Source: Acetobacteraceae bacterium
GTDB lineage: Bacteria; Pseudomonadota; Alphaproteobacteria; Acetobacterales; Acetobacteraceae
Assembly: GCA_030041375.1 (NCBI GenBank)
Contig: JASHOA010000063.1
Coordinates: forward strand, 1-64,000
Direction: 5' to 3'
Length of the DNA: 64,000 nt
Every line of letters starts with the position of its first letter. The stretch's first letter is position 1. The notes beneath the pieces were generated by a model, which made no database searches, was not told the origin of the DNA, and was given only the letters and a program-made list of their open reading frames with translations. Of this stretch, positions 25,712 to 34,676 are shown in pieces. The translations under genes were made by a program, and so were the position numbers.

Positions 25712-26692
25712 ATGTCTCTGGCGGGCGAACGGCTGCTCTCGATGCCGGTGCGCATCTGGCGCATGGCGCCGTTCCTGCTCGCGGCCGCGAGCCTCTTCTG
25801 GGCCGGCAATGCCATCGTCGGCCGCGCCGTGCACGCCGAGATTCCGCCCGTCTCGCTCGCCTTCTGGCGCTGGACCGGTGCCTTCCTGGTGACACTGCCG
25901 TTCGCCTGGGAACCGCTCGGCAACGACTGGCCGATCCTGCTCCGCCACTGGCGGAGCCTGGTCGTCCTTTCCATCACCGGCATCGGCCTTTTCAATACGC
26001 TCTTCTATCGCGGCCTCGATCAGACCACCGCCATCAACGGCGTTCTGCTGCAATCGACGATGCCGCTGATGATTCTGCTCGCCTCCGCCCTGATCTATCG
26101 CGAGCGCCCCGGCCTCTCGCAAACGATCGCGATCCTGATCTCCCTGCTGGGCGTACTCGTCATCACCGTGCACGGTTCGATCGCGAGATTCGCCGCGCTC
26201 TCTCTCAATCCAGGCGATGTCTGGGTGCTCGCCGCCATCGCCAGCTACGCGCTCTATTCGAGCCTCCTGCGCAGCCGCCCTCCCGTGCATCCCATGAGCT
26301 TCCTGGCTGCGAGCTTCGCGCTCGGTGCACTGATGCTGCTTCCGCTCTATGTTGCAGAAGTTCTCTCCGGCGCGGTCGCGCGCGTCACGCCAGGCACGCT
26401 TGCCGCCTTTGCTTATGTCGCGGTGATGCCCTCCTTTGTCGCCTATCTCTGCTTCAACCGCGGCGTCGAACTCATCGGCTCTGCACGGGGCGGCCAGTAC
26501 ATCCATCTCGTGCCGGTGTTCGGCGTGCTGCTCGCCGTCATCCTGCTCGGCGAGCGGCTGCATCTTTTCCATCTGTTCGGCATCGCCCTGATCGCGGTCG
26601 GCCTTGCGCTTGCCGCGCGCCGGCCGCGCCCGATGCAGCGCCATCGCCCGCCGGCGCCGCCGTCCAACCTTACGATGCGGCGCGAAAGATGA
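25712..26692 (+). CDS. EamA/DMT-type transporter
   Basis: A 326-residue inner-membrane protein with about ten helices and two EamA repeats (LLAAASLFWAGNAIVGRAVH in the first; WVLAAIASYALYSSLLRSRP starting the second). The family moves metabolites such as amino acids, nucleosides or sugars, usually as exporters. The ATG is nine bases after the deaminase stop, so the two are co-transcribed; that could hint at a nucleoside-related substrate, but this is weak. The extreme C-terminus is a Pro/Arg-rich tail. Confidence 0.82.
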   Translation: MSLAGERLLSMPVRIWRMAPFLLAAASLFWAGNAIVGRAVHAEIPPVSLAFWRWTGAFLVTLPFAWEPLGNDWPILLRHWRSLVVLSITGIGLFNTLFYRGLDQTTAINGVLLQSTMPLMILLASALIYRERPGLSQTIAILISLLGVLVITVHGSIARFAALSLNPGDVWVLAAIASYALYSSLLRSRPPVHPMSFLAASFALGALMLLPLYVAEVLSGAVARVTPGTLAAFAYVAVMPSFVAYLCFNRGVELIGSARGGQYIHLVPVFGVLLAVILLGERLHLFHLFGIALIAVGLALAARRPRPMQRHRPPAPPSNLTMRRER

Positions 26693-27101
26693 AATGCTGC
26701 CGCGCGCTGTAATTCCAGAGAAACACGACCCCGGTTGCGATCACCTTGGCGGGCAGGCGGGCCAGCCCCGCCCCGGTGATCATCAGCCACAGCGCGGCTT
26801 CGTTGAAGGCGAGTCCGATCACGCTGACCAGCAGCACGAGCGCGAATTCATGGTGGCGGCGGAAGCGCACGCCGCTTTCGAACACAAAGGCGATGGAAAG
26901 CAGGTAGTTGACCGTTGCCGAAACCACGAAGCTTGCGAGTGCCGCCCAGAACCACGGCACCCCGAAGGGGCCGGTCAGCAGCATGAAGCCGCCGATATCG
27001 ACAACTGCCGCCAGTCCGCCGACGATGAAATAGGTGAAGAAGCTCAGCGGAAGAGATTGTATTTGACGATACACCAGAGCGCCCGGACCCCGTCCTTCCA
27101 T
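26670..27101 (-). CDS. GtrA family membrane protein
   Basis: A protein of up to 143 residues with four hydrophobic segments: [60 protein letters not shown] and [20 protein letters not shown], matching GtrA proteins, which probably help flip or orient polyprenyl-phosphate sugars made by a GT2 partner. The listed ATG overlaps the upstream glycosyltransferase gene by 58 bases; a GTG at 27074 is an alternative. The 3' end overlaps the convergent EamA gene by 23 bases. Confidence 0.85.
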   Translation of the reverse strand: MEGRGPGALVYRQIQSLPLSFFTYFIVGGLAAVVDIGGFMLLTGPFGVPWFWAALASFVVSATVNYLLSIAFVFESGVRFRRHHEFALVLLVSVIGLAFNEAALWLMITGAGLARLPAKVIATGVVFLWNYSARQHFIFRAAS

Positions 27102-27733
27102 CCGATCTTCTTTCCCTGCTCGTAGGTCCGCCCGTAATAGGAGATTCCGACCTCGAAAACGCGGCAGCCGGTTGCCGCCACCTTCGCCGTGATCTCCGGT
27201 TCGAAACCGAACCGATTTTCCTCGATCGCGATCGCCTGGATGATCTCGCGACGAAAGACCTTGTAGCAGGTCTCCATATCCGTGAGATTGAGGTTGGTAA
27301 AGACGTTGGATGCCAGGGTCAAGAGGCCGTTGCCGAGACGGTGCCCGAAATAGAGAACCCGGTGCGGTCGGCCACCCTGGAAACGCGAGCCGAAGACGAC
27401 ATCGGCCTTGTTGTCGAGAATCGGCTGCAGCAGTGCCGGGTATTCCGCCGGATCGTATTCGAGATCGGCGTCCTGGATCAGCACGATTTCGCCCCGTGCC
27501 GCGCGGATGCCCGTGCGCAAGGCCGCCCCCTTGCCCTGATTGATCTCGTGAAACAGAACCTGGTCCGCGAGTTTGCCGCCCTCCTCCCGCAGGAACTCAC
27601 GCGTTCCGTCCCGCGAGCAGTCATCGACGATGATGATCTCCTTGTCGGCCGGCGGCGCCGCGCGCACTGCAGCCAGAATCTCGCCGATGGTGTGCCGCTC
27701 GTTGTAGCAGGGAATCACGACCGAAAGCAGCAT
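27044..27733 (-). CDS. Glycosyltransferase family 2 (polyprenyl-phosphate sugar synthase type)
   Basis: A 229-residue GT2 enzyme resembling dolichyl/undecaprenyl-phosphate mannose or glucose synthases. [20 protein letters not shown] opens the Rossmann-like fold, [18 protein letters not shown] binds the nucleotide, and [20 protein letters not shown] holds the metal-binding [23 protein letters not shown] and [19 protein letters not shown] follow. It lacks its own membrane helices and is followed by a GtrA gene, the usual split arrangement. Confidence 0.88.
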   Translation of the reverse strand: MLLSVVIPCYNERHTIGEILAAVRAAPPADKEIIIVDDCSRDGTREFLREEGGKLADQVLFHEINQGKGAALRTGIRAARGEIVLIQDADLEYDPAEYPALLQPILDNKADVVFGSRFQGGRPHRVLYFGHRLGNGLLTLASNVFTNLNLTDMETCYKVFRREIIQAIAIEENRFGFEPEITAKVAATGCRVFEVGISYYGRTYEQGKKIGWKDGVRALWCIVKYNLFR

Positions 27734-27861
27734 CAGGCCACCATTCGCCGGCAGAGAGCCGGGTGGGAAGCGGCGGGACTTGACGGGATGCGCCCGCTTC
27801 CGCCATGAGGCCGTGCGGATGCGCGAGGAATCGGCCCGGCCAGCAAGCGGAGAGAGAGGGC

Positions 27862-28881
27862 ATGGAGGCGCAAAGAACGGAACCGGCCGGGGCCACCGCG
27901 GAGGCGGTGACCCCGCGGCGCATCGTCGTCACCGGCGGCGCCGGATTCCTCGGCTCGCATCTTTGCGAGCGCCTGGCGCGTGACGGCCAGGATGTGCTTT
28001 CGGTGGATAACTATTTCACAGGCCGGAAGGACAATCTGGCGACGTTTCTCGGCCAGCCGCGTTTCGAAACGCTGAGGCACGACGTGACCTTTCCCCTTTA
28101 TGTCGAGGTGGACGAAATCTACAACCTGGCCTGCCCCGCTTCGCCGGTCCATTACCAGTTCGACCCGGTACAGACCACCAAAACCAGCGTCGTCGGGGCG
28201 ATCAACATGCTCGGGCTCGCCAAGAGAACCAAGGCCAAGGTGCTGCAGGCCTCGACCAGTGAGGTGTACGGAGATCCGGAAATCAATCCGCAGACGGAAG
28301 AATATCGCGGCAATGTCAACCCGCTCGGCCCGCGCGCCTGCTACGACGAGGGAAAGCGCTGCGCCGAGACGCTGTTCTTCGATTATCACCGCCAGCACGG
28401 CACGCGAATCAAGGTGGCGCGCATCTTCAATACCTATGGCCCGCGCATGCATCCGAGCGACGGGCGCGTGGTGTCGAACTTCATCGTCCAGGCCCTCCAA
28501 GGCAGAGAACTGACGATCTACGGAGACGGCAGCCAGACCCGCGCCTTCTGTTACGTTGACGACATGATTGAAGGCCTCGTGCGGCTGATGCAGACGCCGG
28601 AGGGGGTGACCGGGCCGGTCAATCTCGGCAATCCGCACGAGATCACGGTGAGGGAGCTGGCAGAACGCATCATCGCTCTCACCGGCAGCCGGGCGCGCAT
28701 CGTCCATCGCCCGCTTCCGGCCGACGACCCGACGCGGCGCTGCCCTGACATCGGGCTCGCACGTCGCCTGCTCGGCTGGGAGCCTGCCATCCCGCTCGAG
28801 ATCGGGCTCGAACGGACGATCGCCTACTTCGACCGCACCATCGCCGGCTCCGACAACAAAGCTGCTCGCGCCACTCCCTGA
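27862..28881 (+). CDS. UDP-glucuronate decarboxylase (UDP-xylose synthase)
   Basis: A 339-residue SDR enzyme that converts UDP-glucuronate to UDP-xylose. [20 protein letters not shown] binds [23 protein letters not shown] and [20 protein letters not shown] are the signatures that separate UXS from other epimerases, and [20 protein letters not shown] contains the catalytic Tyr and Lys. [20 protein letters not shown] also fits. The ATG at 27862 follows GAGAGAGGG. It supplies a donor sugar for the polysaccharide region and would use UDP-glucuronate from the dehydrogenase at 41838. Confidence 0.92.
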   Translation: MEAQRTEPAGATAEAVTPRRIVVTGGAGFLGSHLCERLARDGQDVLSVDNYFTGRKDNLATFLGQPRFETLRHDVTFPLYVEVDEIYNLACPASPVHYQFDPVQTTKTSVVGAINMLGLAKRTKAKVLQASTSEVYGDPEINPQTEEYRGNVNPLGPRACYDEGKRCAETLFFDYHRQHGTRIKVARIFNTYGPRMHPSDGRVVSNFIVQALQGRELTIYGDGSQTRAFCYVDDMIEGLVRLMQTPEGVTGPVNLGNPHEITVRELAERIIALTGSRARIVHRPLPADDPTRRCPDIGLARRLLGWEPAIPLEIGLERTIAYFDRTIAGSDNKAARATP

Positions 28882-28959
28882 ACATCGTGGCCGATGAACC
28901 ACGTGCCGGACCCCCCGAGCGGCCCCTGGTCGAGGTGGGAATGATGGGCAAATGCCCGC

Positions 28960-30153
28960 TCAAGACAGAAGCTCGAGCGCGGCGCGCGACAGCGCCTCGA
29001 CGCCGAGCGCAATGCAGCGCTCGTCCGGCTGATAATCGGAGTTGTGCAGCTTGTCGGCTCGTCCCGGCTGGCCGGAGCCGATGCGAAGCTGGAACGCAGG
29101 CACCCGCTCGGCAATCAGCGCGAAATCCTCTCCGCCAAGGCTCGGCTTGCCTCCGTCGACGACTTCGCCCATCTGCGCCCGCACGGCGGAGACGGTGCGC
29201 TCGAGCACGACATCGTCGTTGACGAGCGCCGGGACGCCGCGCGCGTATTCAAGCTCGCAGCGGACCCTGAGAGTGTGCGCCGCTCCCTCGCAGAAGCGGC
29301 GAATCGCGGCCTCTGCGGTGTGCCTTGCCCCGGCATCGAGGGTGCGCACGGTGCCGCGGAACACGACATTGTCCGGAATGATGTTGACCGCCGATCCGCC
29401 ATGGATGGCGCCGACCGTCACCACCGCCGGCTGAACGGGATCGATCTCGCGCGAAACGACCGTCTGCAGCTCCGTGATGAGATGGGCGGCAGCGACGATC
29501 GGATCGATCGCCGTCTCCGGATGCGCAGCGTGACCGGAGCGCCCGTGCACGGTGACCTCGAAGCGGTCCGAGGCGGCAAGGCAGGCACCGCGGCAATAAC
29601 CGAACCGTCCGACCGGCAGATCCGGGTGATTGTGGAAGCCAAGCGCTAGCGAAACCTTGGGCGACTCGAGCAGCCCGTCCGCCAGCATGGCGGCGGCCCC
29701 GCCCAGCGCCTCCTCGGCCGGCTGGAAGACCAGCTTCACGCTTCCGGCAAGCTGCGGCGCGAGCTCTTTGAGGACGGCCGCGACGCCGATCAGGGTGCTG
29801 GTGTGGATGTCGTGCCCGCACGCATGCATCCTTCCGGGAACCTGGCTCGCGAAAGGAAGGCCGGTCCGCTCGGCCATCGGCAGGGCATCCATGTCGGCGC
29901 GGATCGCCAGCACCGGCCCCGGCCGCCCGCCTTCGATCAGCCCGACCACGCCGGTTCGGCCGATCCCTGTGCGGTGGAAAATACCGAGCCTGCTCAGCTC
30001 CGCGGCAACCCGTGCCGAGGTGCGGGTCTCTTCGAAGGCAAGTTCGGGATAGGCGTGAATGTCGCGCCGGATCGCGATGAGTTCCGGGGCGATCTGCCCG
30101 GCGGCGGCGTGAATGCGGGCCGACGGGTCGTTCGCAAGAACGGATTCGGGCAT
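28960..30153 (-). CDS. M20 family amidohydrolase (hippurate hydrolase-like)
   Basis: A 397-residue metallopeptidase-fold amidohydrolase. Metal-binding residues are in IRADMDALPM (Asp), MHACGHDIHTSTLIG (Cys and His), FQPAEEALGGAAAM (Glu pair) and a C-terminal PSLGGEDFALIAERVPAF. The dimerisation domain is the central part (FEVTVHGRSGHAAHPETAID). The family hydrolyses N-acyl amino acids or hippurate-like amides. It stands alone among sugar genes and probably has an unrelated catabolic role. Confidence 0.9.
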   Translation of the reverse strand: MPESVLANDPSARIHAAAGQIAPELIAIRRDIHAYPELAFEETRTSARVAAELSRLGIFHRTGIGRTGVVGLIEGGRPGPVLAIRADMDALPMAERTGLPFASQVPGRMHACGHDIHTSTLIGVAAVLKELAPQLAGSVKLVFQPAEEALGGAAAMLADGLLESPKVSLALGFHNHPDLPVGRFGYCRGACLAASDRFEVTVHGRSGHAAHPETAIDPIVAAAHLITELQTVVSREIDPVQPAVVTVGAIHGGSAVNIIPDNVVFRGTVRTLDAGARHTAEAAIRRFCEGAAHTLRVRCELEYARGVPALVNDDVVLERTVSAVRAQMGEVVDGGKPSLGGEDFALIAERVPAFQLRIGSGQPGRADKLHNSDYQPDERCIALGVEALSRAALELLS

Positions 30154-30363
30154 GGCCTGGCCTCTGTTCGGAGGCGTGCATCATGAAAGCGCCCTCCCGC
30201 CCGGGCAAGCCGACCCCGCCCGACGGGCCTGACCTACGCACAGCAAACACATCCCCGGTGCCGCTTTCGCCGCCCCGAACCCATGCCTGCAAAGATCGGC
30301 GAGCCGCCGTCACGCGGCAGGCAACGCGCTCATCCCGGCCCAGTCGCCGGAGCGGGCGGAATC

Positions 30364-30582
30364 TCAATCGAGGGTTGCGAGAATCTCTTCGTCCGAAGGG
30401 AAGCGTCCGCTCGCGTGTTTCGAGAAGCGAAGCTTTCCGTCCACCGTGATCTCGAATACGCCGCCGCCGGTCTTCCTGAGCTGGATCTCGGCGTCCGGCA
30501 GTTTTCCCAGGATCAAGGTCCGCGCCGCAAGAGCGCGCGGTTCATATCCTCACCGACCGCAATATTCGATGTCTACCACCAT
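30364..30582 (-). CDS. SelW/Rdx-like thioredoxin-fold protein with in-frame UGA (probable selenoprotein)
   Basis: Reading from ATG (30580-30582), with GGAAGG seven bases upstream, gives MVVDIEYCGR, a UGA at 30550-30552, then GYEPRALAARTLILGKLP and so on to LATLD and a TGA at 30364-30366: 72 residues if UGA is selenocysteine (U). The context C-G-R-U-G-Y-x-P matches the C-x-x-U-G-Y redox motif of selenoprotein W, and the rest (TGGGVFEITVDGKLRFSKHA then SGRFPSDEEI) is the full Rdx-family C-terminus with no other defect. A hairpin lies downstream of the UGA. The alternative is a Cys-type gene with a nonsense mutation, but conserved sequence after the UGA argues against decay. Selenocysteine machinery is not in this window. 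Confidence 0.75.
30520..30540 (-). promoter_or_regulatory. Candidate bacterial SECIS hairpin
   Basis: On the minus strand CCGCGC pairs perfectly with GCGCGG around the nine-base loop GCTCTTGCG, which begins with G. The stem begins ten bases after the UGA and the loop at about the sixteenth base, within the spacing known for bacterial SECIS elements that recruit SelB. Loop base requirements are loose, so it is supportive rather than decisive. Confidence 0.5.
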
Positions 30583-30720
30583 GGCCGAGCCTTCCGTTGC
30601 CATTGCCAGCCCAGATTCCTCGACCCGCCGACGGGGGTCAACCCTTCCGCGCGCTTGAATCCTTTGCCCCGACGCTGAGCGGCGTCATAATGGCGGCAAG
30701 GGAGGAGACGGGAATTCCAG

Positions 30721-32211
30721 ATGTCAGGACCCGCGATGAACCTCCTTGCACCAGAAGCCGATGAGCTGGCTCTCGTCTCTGCTCCGTCCGGCGCCGGCCG
30801 CGTCGTGCCGGTCATCCTTTCCGGCGGAGCCGGCACGCGGCTCTGGCCTCTCTCGCGCGAGAATTATCCGAAGCAGCTCTGGCCGCTCGTTTCAGAGCGC
30901 TCGCTGATCCAGGATACGGCACTCCGGGCCATCGGGCCGGAGTTCGCCCCGCCGATCATCGTCTGCAACGAAGCGCACCGCTTCCTGATCGCCGAGCAGA
31001 TGCGTGATGCGGGGATCGAGGGCGCCCGGATCGTCCTCGAGCCGGAGGGCCGCAATACCGCCCCGGCGATCGCCGTCGCAGCCCTTCTGGTGGCGGAACA
31101 GGATGCCGCTTCGGTCCTCTGGATGATGGCGGCAGACGCCGCGATCGCGGATGCGGCCGCCCTCGCCCGCGCGCTCGCGGCGGCACTTCCGGCAGCGCAC
31201 GCGGGCTCGATCGTCACCTTCGGCATGCGTCCGACCGCACCTGAAACCGGCTATGGCTGGATCGAGCCCGGCGCCGGGCTGCCGGAGGCGCCGGGCGCCC
31301 AGCGCGTCGCCCGCTTCATCGAGAAGCCGGACGGTGAAACCGCAGCCGGGCTCTTCGCTTCCGGACAGTTCCTCTGGAACTCGGGGATGTTCGTCTTCAC
31401 CGCAGCGACGCTCCTCGAAGAGCTGGCGCTGCACGCGCCGGCGGTCCTGGCCGCCGCCCGTCGCGCGGTCGAGACCCGCCGCAATGATCCCGACTTCATC
31501 CGTCTCGGCCCCGAGGCGTTCCGTGCCGCCCCGTCCATCAGCCTCGACTTCGCGCTCGCCGAGCGCACCCGCCGGGCCGCCGTCGTGCCCGCGGATCTCG
31601 GCTGGTCGGATGTCGGAAACTGGCACGCGCTCTGGCAGCTCAAGTCGAAGGATGCCGCGGGAAACGTCGCACTCGGCGATGTCCTCCTGGAATCGGCAAC
31701 CAACTGCTATGTCCAAAGCGAGGGAAGGCTGACCGCCGTGGTCGGGCTTTCCGATGTCGTCGTCATCGTCACCGACGATGCGGTTCTCGCCCTCCATCGC
31801 GATCAGGCGCAGCAGGTGAAAGCCGTCGTGGACCGGCTGCGCGCCGCTCAGCGGCCGGAAGCGACCACTCACACGCGCGTCATCCGGCCCTGGGGCTCCT
31901 ACGAAAGCCTGCTCATGGGCGAGCGCTTCCAGGTCAAGCGCATCGTCGTCAACCCCGGCGGCATTCTCAGCCTGCAGAAGCACTTCCATCGCGCCGAGCA
32001 CTGGACGGTTGTCGCCGGCAGCGCGCTCGTCACGGTCGGCGAAAAGAAGCAACTGCTCAGCGAAAACGAAAGTATCTACATCCCGCTCGGCGCCGTGCAC
32101 CGCATGGAGAATCCGGGTCGCATCCCGATGGCCTTGATCGAGGTGCAATCCGGCGCCTATCTCGGAGAGGACGACATCGTCCGCCTCGAAGACAGCTACG
32201 GCCGTGCCTGA
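30721..32211 (+). CDS. manC: Mannose-1-phosphate guanylyltransferase/mannose-6-phosphate isomerase
   Basis: A 496-residue bifunctional enzyme making GDP-mannose. VIPVILSGGAGTRLWPLSRE-like sequence (VILSGGAGTRLWPLSRENYP) is the pyrophosphorylase signature, followed by RNTAPAIAVAAL and FIEKPDGETA. The C-terminal third is a cupin isomerase domain: RPWGSYESLLMGERFQVKRI, SLQKHFHRAEHWTVVAGSAL and IPLGAVHRMENPG, with metal-binding His residues. The start may be 30721 or the second ATG at 30736. GDP-mannose feeds the epimerase at 40824 and the dehydratase at 55564. A ribosome-binding GGAGGAG lies 14 bases before the first ATG. Confidence 0.93.
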   Translation: MSGPAMNLLAPEADELALVSAPSGAGRVVPVILSGGAGTRLWPLSRENYPKQLWPLVSERSLIQDTALRAIGPEFAPPIIVCNEAHRFLIAEQMRDAGIEGARIVLEPEGRNTAPAIAVAALLVAEQDAASVLWMMAADAAIADAAALARALAAALPAAHAGSIVTFGMRPTAPETGYGWIEPGAGLPEAPGAQRVARFIEKPDGETAAGLFASGQFLWNSGMFVFTAATLLEELALHAPAVLAAARRAVETRRNDPDFIRLGPEAFRAAPSISLDFALAERTRRAAVVPADLGWSDVGNWHALWQLKSKDAAGNVALGDVLLESATNCYVQSEGRLTAVVGLSDVVVIVTDDAVLALHRDQAQQVKAVVDRLRAAQRPEATTHTRVIRPWGSYESLLMGERFQVKRIVVNPGGILSLQKHFHRAEHWTVVAGSALVTVGEKKQLLSENESIYIPLGAVHRMENPGRIPMALIEVQSGAYLGEDDIVRLEDSYGRA

Positions 32212-32348
32212 GACGATACGGCCTGGCAGCATGTTCCGCGAACGCCCGCCGATCGGAGGATCCGCCTCTGATGACGGCGTGACTGCCTGTGCGCCGGACG
32301 CTGAAACGCTCCGTTTCGTTGCGGGCAGACGGTAACGCCGATCCGCTC

Positions 32349-34676
32349 ATGACGCGCTGGCCCGACATTCTCGTCGATGCGCGTGCCTTGCAGGACCCGG
32401 AGTATTCCCGGCGCGGCATCGGCCGGCTGACCTCCAATCTCGTTGCCTCTGCGCGCACCGCCGCCCCGGAGCTCGAGGCCGCGCGATTCCTGGCACTTGT
32501 CGATCCTGCCATGCCGCCGCTTTCGCCTGCGCACCGCGCCCTCTTCGATGCCGAGCGCTGCGCGGCCTCGCCCGCAGCCCTTCACCGCCCGGCCTGGTTC
32601 ATCGAACCGTCGCCGATGACGCACGATCCTCTCTTCGTCGCCCGCCTGCTCGGAGATTCAGAGATCTTCTCCGCTGCCGTGGTCTACGATTTCATCCCAT
32701 TCGATGCGCCGGAGCGCTATCTGACCCGCACCGAAACACGCCTCGCCTATCACACGGCTCTGGCCTGGCTTCGCCGCTACCGCCTCTTCCTGCCCATCTC
32801 TGCCAGCACTGCGGCCCGTCTCGCCACGCTGCTCCGCATTCCGGAACGCGACATCGCGACTGCCGGCGCGCCGCTCGATCCTCTCTTCGCCGCTTCCCCC
32901 TCCTCCGCGTCACGGCGCCACGTGCTGGTGGCAGGAGGGGCAGACCCGCGCAAGAACGTCGAATGTCCGCTCCGCGCGCATGCCACGAGTACGGCACTCA
33001 ACGCCGCCTGTGTTCCGATCGTCGTCAGCGGAATCTATCCGCCCTCCGAAGTCGAGCGGCTTGCCGCCCTGCATGAGGCAGAAGGTGGCGAGCCATCCCT
33101 GCTTTCCTTTGCCGGCGGTATCGACGATGCCGGGCTGGCCCGTCTCTACCGCGAATCGCTTGCCGTGGTCGTCGCCTCGCACGCGGAGGGGTTTTCGCTG
33201 CCGGTGATCGAGGCGATGGCGTCTGCCGCTCCGGTCTTCGCCTCCGCCATTCCCGTGCACTCGGAACTGGTCGCCGATTCCTCGTTGCTTTTCCCGCCCG
33301 GTGATCCGCTGGCGCTCGCCCGGCTGCTCGAGCGCGTGCTCCGCGAGCCTTCCTTCGCAGCCTCCGTTGTCGCCGCTCAAGAGGCCGTCTGGCCGCGCTT
33401 CCGCGCCGAGAGAGTGGCCGAGCGCTTCTGGCAGGCGATTGCCGCACGCGCCGCGCCACCCCGCCTTGCAACAGTGGGAATTGCGCGTGGCAGCCGGCCG
33501 CGCGTCGCACTCCTCACGCCTCTGCCGCCTGACCGCACCGGGGTCGCCGATTATTCGGCTGCCTCGGTCCAAGAGCTCGGCCGACGGGTCGAGCTGCATC
33601 TCTTCACCGCCACGCCGTCCCCTGCGCCTGTGCCGGGCGCCACCAGCATTTGCCCGCTCTCTGCCCTGCCTTTCCTCTCGCACCGCTTCGACCGTATCGT
33701 CGGCGTGATCGGCAATTCGGAGTTTCACCTTCAGATCTTCAATCTGCTTCTGCGCTATGGCGGTGCGGCGATCGCACACGACGCGCGCATGCTCGGATTT
33801 TATCGCGTCCTGCTTGGCATGGAGCGGGCGCGTGCCGTCGCCTCGGCCGAGCTCGGCAGAAGCGTGGCACCCGAAGAGATCGATGCCTGGCTGGCAAACG
33901 AGGCCGAGCTTCCCACCCTCTTTCTCGGTGAGCTGGCCGCCGCCTGCACCCCGCTCATCTTCCATTCCCCGCGCACGGCCCGCCTCGCCGCCGAGCGCTA
34001 CCACATCCCCGCGCATTGGCTGCCGTTCTCGCTGCAGCGACCCTGGCAGACCGCAGCGCTGCGGCCGGCAGCCCGCGCCGCAGCGCGGGCTCGCCTCGGT
34101 CTCTCCGGTGAGGAGATCGTGCTCGCCAGCTTCGGTTATGTGCACGAATCGAAATGCCCCGAGGAATGCATCTGGGCACTCGAGATGCTGCGCGGCTGGG
34201 GGATCGCGGCGCGCCTCGTCTTCGTTGGCGCCGTGCAGGGCGATGGCTTGCCGCTCCGGACGGTAGCAGAACGCCTTGCACTTGCCGATCGGGTGCAGTT
34301 CCTCGATGCCTATACAAGCGAAGCGGCATATCGTGACTGGTTGCTTGCCGCCGATCTCGCCATCCAGCTTCGCCGCTTCGGCTTCGGCAGCATCTCCGGC
34401 GCCCTCTCCGACTGCATCGCGGTGGCCTTGCCGACGATCGCCAACGCCGAGCTTGCCGAAGCCATGGAAGCCCCTTCCTTCGTTCGCACCATCCCTGACC
34501 CCGTCAGTCCGGTGCTGCTGGCCAATGCGGCAGCGGATCTGATCGCAGAAGGTGCGCACCACTCCCGCCCGCTCGCCGCAAGCGAGGAGTACGCAGCGAC
34601 GCACAATTTCGCCCGCTATGCCGAGGGTCTCTGCAATCTTCTCGGTCTCGAGACAGAATGGCGGCAAGCGGCGTGA
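32349..34676 (+). CDS. Two-domain glycosyltransferase (tandem GT4-like)
   Basis: A 775-residue protein made of two GT-B units. The first (about 1-370) has VDARALQDPEYSRRGIGRL, HVLVAGGADPRKNVECPL and VVVASHAEGFSLPVIEAMAS, the donor-site E-x-x-x-x-x-x-x-E of GT4. The second (about 385-775) begins RPRVALLTPLPPDRTGVADY and includes LASFGYVHESKCPEECIWAL and a less conserved FGFGSISGALSDCIAVALPT. Probably transfers two sugars in the polysaccharide. A GTG at 32289 would add 20 residues. Its end overlaps the next glycosyltransferase by 19 bases. Confidence 0.82.
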   Translation: MTRWPDILVDARALQDPEYSRRGIGRLTSNLVASARTAAPELEAARFLALVDPAMPPLSPAHRALFDAERCAASPAALHRPAWFIEPSPMTHDPLFVARLLGDSEIFSAAVVYDFIPFDAPERYLTRTETRLAYHTALAWLRRYRLFLPISASTAARLATLLRIPERDIATAGAPLDPLFAASPSSASRRHVLVAGGADPRKNVECPLRAHATSTALNAACVPIVVSGIYPPSEVERLAALHEAEGGEPSLLSFAGGIDDAGLARLYRESLAVVVASHAEGFSLPVIEAMASAAPVFASAIPVHSELVADSSLLFPPGDPLALARLLERVLREPSFAASVVAAQEAVWPRFRAERVAERFWQAIAARAAPPRLATVGIARGSRPRVALLTPLPPDRTGVADYSAASVQELGRRVELHLFTATPSPAPVPGATSICPLSALPFLSHRFDRIVGVIGNSEFHLQIFNLLLRYGGAAIAHDARMLGFYRVLLGMERARAVASAELGRSVAPEEIDAWLANEAELPTLFLGELAAACTPLIFHSPRTARLAAERYHIPAHWLPFSLQRPWQTAALRPAARAAARARLGLSGEEIVLASFGYVHESKCPEECIWALEMLRGWGIAARLVFVGAVQGDGLPLRTVAERLALADRVQFLDAYTSEAAYRDWLLAADLAIQLRRFGFGSISGALSDCIAVALPTIANAELAEAMEAPSFVRTIPDPVSPVLLANAAADLIAEGAHHSRPLAASEEYAATHNFARYAEGLCNLLGLETEWRQAA

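Noticed and set aside
30550-30552. Plain nonsense mutation in a Cys-type Rdx gene
   Set aside because: The UGA falls exactly on the Sec column, is followed by the G-Y typical of SelW, and the rest of the gene has no further damage; kept as an alternative but not preferred.
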